Shown here piece after piece: positions 21,925 to 33,021 of a stretch of DNA of 64,000 bases (position 1 is the first letter of the stretch; each line of letters opens with the position of its first letter). This DNA comes from Macrosoma leucophasiata (lineage: Eukaryota > Arthropoda > Insecta > Lepidoptera > Hedylidae): NCBI GenBank assembly GCA_036365455.1, contig JAWQUS010000016.1, forward strand, positions 17,259,001 through 17,323,000, in the 5' to 3' direction. The translations under genes and the position numbers were made by a program. The notes below the pieces were generated by a model that did no database searches, had not been told where the DNA came from, and was given only the letters and a program-made list of their open reading frames with translations.

Positions 21925-22215
21925 TGGTGGTAAGGCTCCAGTGACGGAGCTCGCGGGCGTAGGCACCCCCGCATTACCTAATATACTTGCCGCTAAATGA
22001 TAGTGTTCAGCACTATTGTGTTCCGGTCAGGTGGATATGTACGGCCCTGTTATTTCCGGCACATAGGCATAACACCTAATGCCAGGAAATGCCAGGAGTG
22101 GCAGCGCATCTGCATTTTGACCTCTGGTCATTGTGAGGGTGTCTATAGGCTGCAGTCATCACTTAATATCAGTGTGAACTTTCACGCTTGTTTGCCACTT
22201 TCAATACATAAGAAA
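21925..22215 (+). repeat. family A retroposon, full length
   Basis: ACTGGTGGTAAGGCTCCAGT to TTGCCACTTTCAATACATAA with an A tail. Good reference copy. Confidence 0.87.
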
Positions 22216-22309
22216 AAAAAATCCTTTAGAATCAATGTTAAAAATCAATGTAAAAACAACAGTTTATCTCGCGAAAATACCAATTAATTCAAAAAAGGCA
22301 ACTACTAAT

Positions 22310-22602
22310 TAATGAAAAAAGGCATGCTCCGATGGTTCGGGCATATAGAAAGAATGTCGAATGAGCGAATGACTAAACAGATATACAATGCGAATGTGGA
22401 TGGTTGCAGAGGCCTAGGAAGACCTACCATAACCAAATAGGTCGAGTTCTGTCTGATGGTGGGGTCAAAAGTCTTAGGAATCGGCGTGCATGTATGAAGA
22501 GAATGATGAAGGTAGACGAGGCACGAGAGGTTTGTCTGAACCGGGATATCTGGCGCTCTACACTCTCTGCCTACCCCGTTAGGGACCTGGCGTGAAGATA
22601 CA
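22310..22602 (+). mobile_element. LINE family D C-terminus
   Basis: Translation KGMLRWFGHIERMSNERMTK, then after one frameshift RACMKRMMKVDEAREVCLNR and DIWRSTLSAYPVRDLA-stop. The WFGHIERM and C-terminal patterns are those of non-LTR polyproteins. It abuts, 3' to 3', the LINE on the other strand that starts at 22603. Confidence 0.78.
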
Positions 22603-23781
22603 TACATAAAATAAAATAAAATAAAATAAAAATAGCCTTTATTCTACCATAATTGTTGAGATTATTAAGACTTAATTAAAATTATTGGAAGTATATTTTA
22701 TTGACATATTTGAATAAATTAATAATTTTACTAAAAATAAAAATTAATTCTTAAACATTGTGTCATATTATTTTTAAAATATAAATTTTTACATTTCATT
22801 TAGTATAAACCTATTTAATTTTACTAAATTTGTTTTATTTTATATATATAATCAATCAGATAAATACTAAAAATTACATTTATAACTTATCATAGATTTT
22901 TAAATTAATTCGTCATTCTAATTACATGTAATGTCAAAATTTAATTAATAAAACATTTTTAATATTTATAAATGTCATAAGCATGCATTTCAATGTCTTT
23001 AATTGTTTATATTTTTTTAATTTATTTATTTAAATTAAATTATGGAAGTCGCCTCTGCGGCGTAGGCCTCCCCCAGTTTCCTCCAGTGCTCTCTGTCCTT
23101 CGTTAATCTCCACCAATCTGGTCCACATCTTTCTTTAAAAATGTCTTCCCATCGTTTTTTAGGACGTCCTCTGCTTCTTTGATCCTCTCTTGGTGTCCAT
23201 TCTGTTATTTTCTTTGTCCATCTATTATTTTCCATTCTACACACATGTCCTGCCCATTTCCATTTAAGGTTCCTTATTCGTTCGAGTATATCGCATATTT
23301 GGGTATTGCATCTTATGGTTTTGTTTTTTATTTTGTCAGATAATTTGATACTTAACATACTTCTTTCCATTTTCCGTTGCTGGATAGCCAATTTTCTTTC
23401 ATCTTTCTTGCGTAGGGACCATGTTTGGCAGCCATATGTTAAGCAAGGTAAGATCACTGTGTCATATAATTTCCTTTTAATTTTCATACTTATGTCTTTG
23501 TTTTTCATAATTTCTTTGAGACTCCAATACTTTTTCCACGCAATCGCAATTCGTCTATTTATTTCTTTTTCGGTCTGATCCTGAAATGAAATTGATTGAC
23601 CTAGGTAAATATATTCCATAACATATTCGATCTTTTCCTCATATACTGAGATATTATACTTTCTTCCATTGGTAATAATTTTTGTTTTTCCGGTGTTCAA
23701 GTATAGGCCCACTTTTTTACTCTCTCTTGCCAAATCGGTTATCATATTTTCCAGTTGTGTCCATACATACATACATACCAA
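22603..23781 (-). mobile_element. RTE-type LINE, C-terminal 248 codons and 3' UTR
   Basis: An uninterrupted frame (23781-23035) carries the post-catalytic part of an RTE reverse transcriptase: GLYLNTGKTKIITNG (after the missing FADD motif), YIYLGQSISFQDQTEKEINR, LPCLTYGCQTWSL, and KWKWAGHVCRMENNRWTKKI, ending RGRPKKRWEDI plus a short tail. The 3' UTR is very AT-rich and closes in a (TTTTA)n tail at 22603-22632. The lack of stops suggests a young, 5'-truncated insertion. It cannot move by itself because the endonuclease and catalytic site are absent. Confidence 0.9.
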
Positions 23782-24224
23782 TTAATTCGTATCAATACAT
23801 TTTCCAGTCACAACAAATTATTTTTCAGCTGCCAATAATCATCGTTATCAATTGATGCCCCTATTCAAATATTTGTTATCCATTAGACTTATTATCGTCG
23901 CTAATGTGTTTTGCGTGTATCCATACAATATGATACATTTTGCCGCCAAGCCGACGTCTTTATCAAAACAATCACCTGTCGATTTATTGCATCTAAAAGC
24001 ACTTTGCGCTTTCGCATACATTGTCACTAATCAACACTTTCAATAGAATTATCGTGTTTATCTACCCATCCAATTGAGGTACACATTGATATTGGATATT
24101 CATGTTATGTTCACCACTTATAATATTAACAATATAAAGTATTGTTCCATATTTTTGGCACGAAGCTTTTAATGCAGGTTGCAGACCGAAAGCTTTTTTT
24201 TTAACGCGGGAAACCCTAATTGTC
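23782..24224. other. unassigned DNA
   Basis: Low-complexity free, AT-rich, no gene or repeat recognised. Confidence 0.4.
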
Positions 24225-24615
24225 TTTCGCCGTCTAGGAACAGACGGTGGGAAGTGTAAGACTCGTATGCAACTTGTGGTTAGTGGTGTGGTAGCCCTTA
24301 TCCGAAACATGATAGCGCGGAACACAGTCTTTAGGCGTTAGACAGGTAATGCGGTGGTGATGCACACCCTCGGCAGAGAATATGTAATAATACTACGTAT
24401 AAAATGGACACTTCAACTTCCCGCCCGACTTCCCCGCCTCACCCAACCTCCTCCCCACTTATGGGCGACGTTCGGTATTCTCTACGTACTACGCACATAG
24501 GTGCACGTGTAGATACACGTCACTAATACACGTTACACTACACGTCACGTGTAATAGAGACCAAATTAAGCGTTTGTATGGAATGTTGGCAAAGTGTCCG
24601 CGGTGTGCCCTTGGG
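24225..24615. repeat. family A scrap (-) followed by interspersed repeat Q
   Basis: 24285-24370 is a decayed minus-strand family A head. 24378-24615 shares AATACTACGTATA, CTTATGGGCGACG, ACCAAATTAAGCGTTTGTAT and GTGTCCGCGGTGTG with 32790-33010. The class of repeat Q is unknown; it contains nested ACGTGTA/TACACGT inversions. Confidence 0.55.
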
Positions 24616-24822
24616 TCATTAGCAACTAATTCTACCCCTTTGGAGATTAATAGAACGAAAGTTATGTTATTCTTTAAAGACAAATCATAGTGTTATTTAA
24701 TACCTACCATCGATTTGACCTAATGTCATTCCCACCGAATTACTACACTACCACTACAATTCGACTCTTATTTGAATTCATAGGTAGAGTTTTATTTATT
24801 TATTTAATCTTTTATACACATA

Positions 24823-24968
24823 CCCCCTTATTCATAAACGTACATTAGACACGTTTTAGCTATAGAATGCTTTGTTTTTGTCAGTTGCATTGTCAAATGT
24901 GCAGGATAGAAAAAGACAAAGGAGAGATTAGCAACATTTTAGCTAAAATACGTTTATGAATAAGGGGG
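24823..24968. mobile_element. MITE family P, complete copy (146 bp)
   Basis: CCCCCTTATTCATAAACGTA and inverted CCCCCTTATTCATAAACGTA, a perfect 20-bp end match. The centre has GTCAGTTGCATTGTCAAATG. Confidence 0.88.
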
Positions 24969-25126
24969 TTAAATTATAGGTATATAAGGCAGACTTTTAG
25001 TCTTCCACAGGAGGTCAAAAATTAAAGTCATGGAGATTCTAAAAGTATTTGTAATAATTATAAACTTGTAAATGAAAGTGTAAATTAATTTAAAAGTATG
25101 TATGTATTCTCTGAGATTGTATTTGA

Positions 25127-25379
25127 AGGCTGACCCGGAAAACTTCCTATTGCCTCAGAATGAAATAATGTGTCAAAGGTTTGATAGATACGGACTATTT
25201 GTATGGGAAAATGAAATTGTGGTTTTTAATGTTTCCCTTCAATTCCTTCATATTTTCTTACCTTTTAAACCTTCCCTGGACTTCCAAAAATAATTCAATA
25301 CCAAAATTAGCCTAATTGGTTTAGCCGTTCTCGAGTTTTAGCGAGACTAACGAACAGCAATTGATTTTTCCTTTATAGA
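25127..25379 (-). mobile_element. Helitron-like element, decayed 3' end
   Basis: Related to 60095-60359 (TTGCCTCAGAAT, GTGTCAAAGGTTTGATAGAT, ACGGACTAT). The terminal CTAG is changed to AAGG. Confidence 0.65.
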
Positions 25380-25479
25380 TTATTAAACACGGAAAACATA
25401 ACACTTGTCTTCTTGAATTGAATGACTGGCTCATGACCAATTAGAAAGCTACTTATGCTGCAAGTAAATAGTTCCTTCA

Positions 25480-25537
25480 CCATAATATAAACCAGTGTAG
25501 TGTTAAACCATAATATAAACCAGTGTAGTGTTAAATG
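25480..25537. repeat. tandem duplication of ~30 bp
   Basis: ACCATAATATAAACCAGTGT then AGTGTTAA occurs twice in a row. Confidence 0.9.
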
Positions 25538-25554
25538 GGCAATTAATGTTTTAT

Positions 25555-26200
25555 TAAGTCAAGGCATCATATTAGCAGCCGACGCAAGCATCCGAATGGC
25601 ACGGCTGATTAATCGTCTCCCCCGCATGTCAGAAATCTAATTAGCTCAGCACATTCCCGATAAATCCACACGAAACACTGTAATAACGTCATAATCCTCG
25701 TTCGAGATGATTGCTTCGCCACGATATATCTTTTTTTATGCCCGTTTATCGCCCGATAATATAATAATCATATCACGCTGACAATAATGGCATGCCAAAT
25801 AAAATCTACCTACCCTATATTCAACGAATTATCAAAATATCGATATGATTTTTGTGGGAAACGCTTCTTATTTATTTTTGACTCTGGCAACATAGAGTTT
25901 AAGTCGAAATTGGTTGTACAATGTTGGTACGTTTGGGCCGTTTTCGAGAAGCAAAAACTGTGATGTTCGAAAACGGAACATGTACAAATTGGGTGAACTT
26001 CGGAGCGCGCGGGAAAGCAATATGTTTTTATTTCTTTTTAATTTCCGGTTCGTTTTAATGGCGTCGAAATCAATATAATGGTGAAGCGGGCCGCGCCATT
26101 TTAGCATTTGTGGTTTTGCTCATTTAACGTCATTGAGAGCTTCGGCGTCGAGTACATGCTAATGAGAGTTGTCATTACTTTATTTACTTTTAAACAATGT
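25555..26200. promoter_or_regulatory. repeat-free, balanced-composition segment
   Basis: No repeat recognised. Contains CTGATTAATCG and TCTAATTAGCTC (homeodomain-like), and a GC-rich patch with GCGGGCCGCGCCATTTTA near 26085. May be an enhancer or an unseen promoter; no coding pattern found. Confidence 0.28.
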
Positions 26201-26289
26201 TTTTATCACTTGAGCAAAAGCTATTAGATAACATATATTCAAATGTGCAAATTTATAAAACTGAACGGTAAAAAAGGGATGCATCTGTA

Positions 26290-26600
26290 TCTACCGAGTC
26301 AGTTCGCATGATAGGAGTGGTACCAACAAATAAAATCCCCCCCCTCCTATTCTAAATATGTATTCCCACTCTTAGTTCCATCACCGACTACACAAGCCTC
26401 ATTGATCGCAGTAGCAAATACCTAGTAGGATATGACATCAAACCTCTATGCCATATCGTGGTCATATTTTTAATATGCGCTAAATTGAATTAACTCTGTA
26501 TAACATGTAGTTAATGAGTATTCATCTTTATTATTTTATTTATTTATTTTGTTCTTGATGTGTAAGCCAAAGAATAAAATATTTTTCTTCTTCTTCTTTA
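26290..26600 (+). mobile_element. probable LINE 3' end with (TTC)n tail
   Basis: Ends AAAGAATAAAATATTTTTCT and CTTCTTCTTT, directly before a Helitron. Preceding coding remains are unclear. Confidence 0.45.
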
Positions 26601-26607
26601 TAAAAAA

Positions 26608-26779
26608 CTAGCTGTTGCCCGCGGCTTCGCCCGCGTTGAAAATTTTCCTGAATTTTCTTTGCTATAAACCTCACGGAGCCCGAGATCTTTCCAACGAATG
26701 CAAAACCGTGAAAATCGGTTCGTGCGTTCTGGAGTTATAGCGTCAGGAAGGACAACCCGACTTATTTTTATATTATAGA
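26608..26779 (-). mobile_element. short Helitron, 172 bp
   Basis: Minus-strand 3' end GCCGCGGGCAACAGCTAG with stem GCGG/CCGC; 5' TC at 26779-26778; flanks A and T. A copy of exactly the same length lies at 54300-54471 with few differences. Confidence 0.88.
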
Positions 26780-27747
26780 TATACGTAATTATTTATATAG
26801 GTACACTAGTGACTTGTGAATCATGGGATGTATTAATACAGGATACTCGGTACTCGATTCTCGTCTGAAATGTATAAAATAAAAAGGTACCTAATCAACA
26901 ATCAAGGTACTTAATTTTTGACTGAATAATCCCGCAAAGATACAAAACTAAGAAAATTCTCACGCGCCTTATTGCAATACTTATTATCGACATGCGGCAA
27001 CAAATATGAGTAGGTACCTATTATTTTAAAATAAGTATACCAACATGTTCAGATTGTCCAGTCCTTTTACTTTTATCTGTCAGTTAAAGTAAGTCAGAAT
27101 TTTGGCAGTAGGTAACGTAAATACCTATTGATTGAAAAGAACTTTCAAACAGCAGGTACCTACCGTTATTTGTGCCGATGATGCCGAATAGGTATGCAGG
27201 GATGAAATGGCCTTAGGTTATATACCTAAATACCGATGGCAGCTGAATTTTGATCTGAAATATCGTCTAAATATCTAGGTATGTATTCTTATGTCTGTCA
27301 ATATAGAAGATAATTTATTAAAAATGAACTGGCTAACATCGTGCCGCCTTAAAAGGAATAAACGTTGTGCTAAAAACTTTCTTTTTTCATTGCAGACGGA
27401 TAAACCAATAGATAAATCGAAAATTATGAAAATTGGTTCAGCCGTTCATAAGTAACAAATGGTGTTTACACAATTTTGTGATTTCGTTTTATATTGTATT
27501 TTTTAATATTAAAATTTTCAATGAAATTTCTCAAAAATACTTCAAATTTGAAGTTAAACTATAAGTTTACCTTAAAAGAGGGGTAAAATGTAGAATCCCA
27601 TTTAAATTCTGCTCGCTTGCAGCCTCTTCGTCGAGTGACTGCGTTGCATTCGAGCTTAGCACTTTTTTATTTCAAGTTTAGATCGTGTAAATGTATAAAA
27701 ATGTATGAAAAACATCAATGACATCGTTCAAGACACTGTTATTATTT
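26780..27747. other. unassigned DNA
   Basis: AT-rich. A segment at 27395-27460 (ATAAATCGAAAATTATGAAA, TTGGTTCAGCCGTTC) recalls Helitron interiors but has no ends. No gene seen. Confidence 0.35.
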
Positions 27748-27805
27748 TTTTTTATGTAATGGTAGTTGCAAGCAAGCATGCAGTTCACATTGATGTTAAG
27801 GATGA
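27748..27805 (-). repeat. family A retroposon, 3' scrap
   Basis: TTATGTAATGGTAGTTGCAA to TGATGTTAAGGATGAC. It is joined directly to a LINE tail. Confidence 0.65.
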
Positions 27806-27960
27806 CATGGTTTGAGGCAGACTTGCGCCAACTTCAAATCTACGGCTGGACTGAAATCGCCCAAGATAGAAGAAGGTGGAATTCTCTCAATTTGAAGGCC
27901 AAGGACTCACTTTGGGTCGCTGAGTCAGTGAAGTAAGTAAGTGAGTAAGTATTTTATTGC
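27806..27960 (+). mobile_element. LINE polyprotein C-terminus
   Basis: Open in one frame: TWFEADLRQLQIYGWTEIAQ, DRRRWNSLNLKAKDS, WVAESVK-stop, followed by (GTAA)n-like tail. The Trp-x-EIA-x-DR-x-x-W pattern is the usual end of RTE-like ORFs. Confidence 0.7.
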
Positions 27961-28012
27961 ATTGCTTTGGGGTGGCAGTTAACATATCTAATTTTAAACA
28001 GTATTTTTATAT

Positions 28013-28115
28013 TAAGGTGGCAAACAGGCAGTTTAACCATTTATCTTCCCAAAACCAGAGGTCCAAATTCATTGTTTGAAGCCTAAGTTGGATTGCCTTT
28101 GCGACAAAAAATATG
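28013..28115 (-). repeat. family A retroposon, degenerate
   Basis: AGGTGGCAAACAGGCAGTTT and AACCAGAGGTCCAAAT, minus strand. Weak. Confidence 0.45.
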
Positions 28116-28134
28116 ATACCATACATCACATTAT

Positions 28135-28770
28135 TATTTTACTAGATCTGACCAAGCAAAATACTTAGGTGTCTATATTGACAATCTCATGACATGGAAA
28201 TATCAGATAGCAAATCTTACTTCCCGTGTCCGCAAAATGATATTTATTTTTAAAAGATTGCGATATTCAGGTGATGCTGACACACTGAGCTTGGTTTATT
28301 ACGCCTTATGTCAATCTATAATGACATACTGCATATCAGTATGGGGTGGAGCAATCAAGTCATTATTGCTGCCCCTTGAGCGTGCGCAAAGGGCAAAACT
28401 CAAGACCATGTATTTTAAGTCTTTCAGATACCCCACAGATCAACTATTTACTGAATGTCAAATGCTGACCATAAGGCAACTCTTTGTGCTCGAAACAATT
28501 CGCAGAAAACATGCCAGTGTAAAATATAACGCAAATATCTCAAATTTACGTCGCGCACACAGTGTGTCGTCTCCCGGACTTAAAGGGCGCTTTAGCTGCA
28601 CGGCATCATAACGTCATAGGATGCCATCTTTACAATTTAGCCAATAAATGCTGTAAAATTGATCCTTTGTCAAGATTCCAATGTACAAAAGTGGTGAAAA
28701 AATGGCTCATTACTAAGTCTTATAGTGATACGGAAAAACTGCTACAACTCACAGTACTCTAACAACCACA

Positions 28771-28808
<38 letters not shown>

Positions 28809-29100
28809 TAATAATTTATTTCTAACATAATTTAATGTCTGTCTGTAATTTATACCAACCCTGTTTATTTAATATAAGTGACTCTAATGTTAATTTGTCC
28901 TACCCTAGATACACCGACACTAAGCCGTTAAAAAGAAAGACAATGTACTAAGTAAGGTTTGAGAGCCCTGGTACCCATAACACAAGTTTAATCTTACCTT
29001 GGGTATAAGGTATTCAACAATTCCCTTTGTACAATGTCTTGTTGTAACCACTTGTGTAAAATGTGTGTATCTTTTTACGTAAAAATAAACTAAACTATAA
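28135..29100 (+). mobile_element. CR1/Jockey-type LINE, C-terminal part and 3' UTR
   Basis: RSDQAKYLGVYIDNLMTW, then YYALCQSIMTYCISVWGGAI and LLPLERAQRAKLKTMYF, the conserved region downstream of the RT catalytic site. One frameshift near 28570 separates it from the last 60 codons (TAA at 28762). A (CA)n run follows at 28767-28807, then a 3' UTR ending AAATAAACTAAACTA. Same lineage as 627-1350 and 56989-57674. Confidence 0.85.
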
Positions 29101-29115
29101 AACTAAACTATTACC

Positions 29116-29350
29116 ATCTTACTGGTGGTAGAGCTCCAGTGACGGAGCTCGCGGGCGTAGGCACCACCGCATTACCTGATTTACTTGCCGCTAAATGGTA
29201 GTGTTCAGCACTATCGTGTTCCGGTCAGGTGGTAATGTACGGCCCTGTAATTTCCGGCGCAGAGGCATAACACCTTAGGCCTCAGGAGTGGTAACGCATT
29301 TGCATTTTGACCTTGGTCTTTGTGTGGGTGTCTATAGGCTGCAGTCATCA
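29116..29350 (+). repeat. family A retroposon, 3'-truncated
   Basis: ACTGGTGGTAGAGCTCCAGT through GTCTATAGGCTGCAGTCATC; the tail is replaced by a Helitron-like scrap (GAAAGAATATGGGTTACTTA). Confidence 0.85.
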
Positions 29351-29772
29351 AGAAAGAATATGGGTTACTTAGTTATTTATAAATCGACATCCACGGGCAA
29401 CAGCTATTCTTAATATGTCTTCTATTTGAATGATTTTAAATATTTATTTTCAACGCTGATGTACCATTTACCTACACATTATTTTATGGATCGTAGAACT
29501 CTATCGAGCCGCCTTCGATTCGCCGCCTTCGCCTACATTCGCTCGATAATACCAACATAGATAGATGCAGACAAAAATATTCAGCAAATAAAATACAAGT
29601 TCATCACGTAAATAATATCCACATTTCCAGCCTATTATAGTGATTCTAGACCTGACAAACTTACCTTAGAAGGGCAAGTAGGTGCTAACGCGCGAGCTGG
29701 CAAATGGAGATAATTATGTAAATGACACCAATTATCACCAGTGCACGCCTTATTGGGCATCGATAGCGGTAG

Positions 29773-30105
29773 CAGTGCCGGATAAAGCCGGTGCGGGGCC
29801 CGTAGCAAATGTGACCATGGGGCCCTAGAGTTACATTGCCTACTGAAATTTAGGATGTAAATAAAACAACATTTACGAAAAGGAATCGAAAACAAATTTA
29901 GGGGATTCCTCCTGTAAGTATTGTGGTATTGCCAACTTGCAACATAATAATATAGGTACCTATATAATTAGTGGTCAACGCTCCGTTTGAGCATAGCTAA
30001 GGTGTATTACATATTTGTGTTTTTTTTTGGGCACAGGCACGGGGCCCCCAATGGCGCGGGGCCCGTAGCATTTGCTACTCCTGCTATATGGCTAATCCGG
30101 CACTG
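29773..30105. mobile_element. hAT-type non-autonomous element, 333 bp
   Basis: Ends CAGTGCCGGATAAAGCC and inverted CAGTGCCGGATTAGCC. The 8-bp flanks AGCGGTAG (29765-29772, 30106-30113) are identical. Subterminal GGGGCCCGTAGCA is present at both sides. Confidence 0.9.
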
Positions 30106-30140
30106 AGCGGTAGACACCATATTTGCTAACATATTATATT

Positions 30141-31346
30141 GGTTGGGGAAAAAGTTTCTTCGCATTTTAATTTCAAGATAATTCAAAACATTTTGTAATA
30201 TAGTTTAGTTAAATTTAACTAAAGTATGTATGTACCATTTTGTTCGATAACCTTTTGCCATCTTGTAGGTAGGGACATGATCCCAATGCTATAATAATTT
30301 TGGGACTTCTCATCAAAATACCGCGACAAGTGGATTTGGCAGTCCTCTCGTGATGTTAACCTAACATTGCATAAAGAATTCTGAAGAGACCGAAACAGGT
30401 GGAAATCTGAAGGTGCAAGGTCAGGACTATACGGCGGATGCATTAACACCTCCCAGCCAAACTCTCTTAATTTTTGCTGAGTGGCTATAGATGTGTGAGG
30501 TCTAGCGTTATCATGATGAAACACCACACCCCTTCTGTTGATCAATTCCGGCCGCTTTCTCTCAACTTCTTGCTTTAATCTCATCAGTTGTTCGCAGAAG
30601 AGTTCAGAATCGATAGTCCTGCCTGGTGGTAATAGCTCATAATGAATAATGCCCTTCCAATCACACCACACACACAACATCACCTTAATAATAATAATAA
30701 TGGCAACCCATTATACGTCCCACTGCTGGGCACGAGTCTCTCCCCTTTTTGGGGGGAGGCCTGGAGCTTACTCCACCACGCTGCTCCAATGCGGATTGGT
30801 GGAGGTGGGTGGGTTAGTGGCCAACCCACTGTCGGATGTTTTCATACCGCCCATTAGGCCTCCGACAAGGTTTAACGACTGCTATCCATCGATAGCAACC
30901 GGGACCGACGGCTTAACGTGCCCTCCGAAGCACGGAAACGCGCATTTAATTTGCCACTAGCGGTCACCCATCACACTACCCGACCGCGCCCGTAGTGCTT
31001 AACCGAGCAGATCGCTTACGATCTACACCAGCCGCTGGGCCATGCGCGCTTCACCTTATTGCGAGTTAACCCGGGTTTCACCACAGTCTGTGAAGCCTGA
31101 CCGGCCTTTGACCACGACCTTTTTCGCACGTTCTTGTCGTACGTGATCCACTTTTCATCACCAGTTATCAGCTTTTTCAAAAATGATTCGGTTTCATTAC
31201 GTCGTAATAAAGAATCACAAATGAGTACACGGTTCATTAGGTTTCTTTCAGTGAGCTCGTGAGGTACCCAAATATAGAGCTTTTTTTTGTACCCAGCTTT
31301 TTTCAAATGCGCCAAAACTGTTTTGTGATCAATTCTCAGTTTTTGA
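30141..31346 (-). pseudogene. mariner transposon copy B, broken
   Basis: TIR GGTTGGGGAAAAAGTTTCTT at the left. Minus-strand coding carries the second and third catalytic Asp regions (HHDNARPH; YSPDLAPSDFHLF, spaced for D34D) in 30683-30219, and the first (GDEKWITYD) in 31059-31346. A 5S SINE splits the gene at 30688-31051 with target duplication CACCTTA. The N-terminal DNA-binding half and second TIR are lost at the minisatellite. Not functional. Confidence 0.92.
30688..31051 (-). repeat. 5S-rRNA-headed SINE, copy 3, inside mariner
   Basis: Flanked by CACCTTA (30681-30687 and 31052-31058). Minus-strand head GAAGCGCGCATGGCCCAGCG with GGTTAAGCACTACGGGCGCG; (ATT)n tail at the left. Nearly identical to 16831-17202. 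Confidence 0.93.
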
Positions 31347-31350
31347 CAGA

Positions 31351-31990
31351 CGACGTCGAGCGTCCCGACGCCCAGCCTCCGGACGCCCAGCGTCCCAACG
31401 CCCAGCGTCCCGACGCCCAGCGTCCCGACGCCCAGCGTCCCGACGCCCAGCGTCCCGACGCCCAGCGTCCCGACGCCCAGCGTCCCGACGCCCAGCGTCC
31501 GACGCCCAGTGTCCCGACGCCCATCGTCCCAACGCCCAGCGTCCCGACGCCAAGCGTCCCGACGCCCAGCGTCCCGACGTCGAGCGTCCCGACGCCGAGC
31601 GTCTCGACGTCGAGCGTCCCGACGCCCAGCGCCCCAACGCCCAGCTCCCGACGCCCAGCGTCCCGACGCCCAGCGTCCCGACGCCCAGCGTCCCGACGCA
31701 CAGCGTCCCGACGTCGAGGGTCTTACGCCCAGTGTACCGATGTCGAGCGTCTCTACGCCCAGCGTACCGACGTCGAGCGTCCCGACGCCCCGCATCCCGA
31801 CGTCCAGCGTCCCGACGCCCAGCGCCCCAACGCCCAGCGTCCCTACGCCCAGCGTCCCGACGCCCAGCGTCCCGACGCCCAGCGTCCCGACGCCCAGCGT
31901 CTCGACGCCCAGCGTCCCGATGCCCAGTGTACCGACGCCCAGCGACCCGACGCCCGGCTTCCCGACGTAGAGCGTCTCGACGCCCAGCGT
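31351..31990. repeat. 15-bp minisatellite, about 43 units
   Basis: Unit GACGCCCAGCGTCCC with variants GACGTCGAGCGTCCC and GACGCCGAGCGTCTC; one unit lost a base near 31500. Because 15 is a multiple of three, every frame stays open and encodes five-residue repeats (LGVGT, DAQRP, RRPAS). The long open frames here are therefore artefacts. It lies exactly between mariner and Helitron sequence. Confidence 0.95.
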
Positions 31991-32157
31991 TTTGTTTTTG
32001 TATGATCCAAAATTAACCAAAAGATATATCCAAACTGCTGCCCAAAGCCACTATAAAAAACAACAATTTTATTTTCCCATACAAATAGCCCGTATTTATC
32101 AAACCTTTGACACATTATTCAATTCTGAGGCAATACAAAGTTTTCAGAGTCAGCTAG
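31991..32157 (+). mobile_element. Helitron 3' end
   Basis: Reverse complement of the family at 60095: TATCAAACCTTTGACACATT, ATTCTGAGGCAATACAAAG, ending CAGCTAG before T. Its 5' part is lost at the minisatellite. Confidence 0.72.
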
Positions 32158-32256
32158 TTTAAAATATTATTATGATTGTACGTAGTAACTTAGTCAGCTA
32201 CACAATTATAAGACCAGGCTTGAGTATCTTTCTATCAAAACCTCAGTTCGAATCTA

Positions 32257-32507
32257 CAGTACTCAACAATTAATATTGCACATCAAGCCTGCAAAAGAGA
32301 CGATCGGCTCGTTTCGACTTCGTAGAGCGTTATCTTTGTTGCACACTGTTTACGTAAGCACTGACAGTCCGGTATTGGCCAAAACTTGATCAAAATGGTC
32401 GACAAACGTCTAATAGGTACGATGCGAAAGAGATAACCTCTACAGACCCGAAATTAGCCGAAGTCTCTTTCCTAGGCTCGATGTGCAATATTTATTGTTG
32501 AGCACTG
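32257..32507. mobile_element. Tc1-like MITE, 251 bp
   Basis: Begins CAGTACTCAACAAT, ends with the inverted CAGTGCTCAACAAT, flanked by TA. Tc1-type elements start with CAGT. Half of another copy lies at 59180-59325. Confidence 0.78.
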
Positions 32508-32789
32508 TACAAAAGATTTAGGCTAAAGACCAATCAAAAATCAAACGCTGTCAATTTCGGCTGATACACGCGCAACAATTGCCTTAACTAAATGTTATAT
32601 TATATCATAGATTTCTATTTAAAAGCCATGCATTTGCGAGTCATGGAGCACCATCGATCAGTTGGCGGTGTCACGTGTCGATCAAGAAGCAACTTCCGCC
32701 ACTTAGCACTGTTTGTATTGGGACCCGTTAAAGGTGCGTTGTAACTGTTGACTGCGCGGAGAGCGGTCACAGTGGAGGGTGTGATACCC

Positions 32790-33010
32790 GAGAATATCTA
32801 GTAATACTACGTATAGAAGGGACACTTCGACGTCCCGCCCGATTGCCATGCCTCACCCAGCCTCCTCCCCTCTTATGGGCGACGGTTGGTATTTTCTACG
32901 TGCTACGCACACAGGCGCACGTGTATACACGTCAATGATTGATGTCTGTGTAATACAGACCAAATTAAGCGTTTGTATGGAATTTTGGGGGAGTGTCCGC
33001 GGTGTGGTGA
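32790..33010 (+). repeat. interspersed repeat Q, second copy
   Basis: See 24378-24615; shares CTTATGGGCGACGGTTGGTA-like and ACCAAATTAAGCGTTTGTAT. Ends GTCCGCGGTGTGG. Confidence 0.6.
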
Positions 33011-33021
33011 TACTGAAAAAA

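Noticed and set aside
26608..26779. promoter-like GC-rich words GCCCGCGGCTTCGCCCGCG
   Set aside because: They are the Helitron 3' hairpin, found at several other Helitron ends in the window.
29635..29895. 86-codon minus-strand frame with a GTAAGT donor-like site
   Set aside because: Part lies in a hAT element and the donor lacks any recognisable partner exon.
31259..32005. 248-codon plus-strand frame rich in DAQRP repeats
   Set aside because: Same minisatellite artefact; overlapping frames on the other strand are equally open.
31016..32020. 334-codon open frame with LGVGT repeats
   Set aside because: The 15-bp minisatellite keeps every frame open on both strands; the only protein-like part is a mariner fragment.
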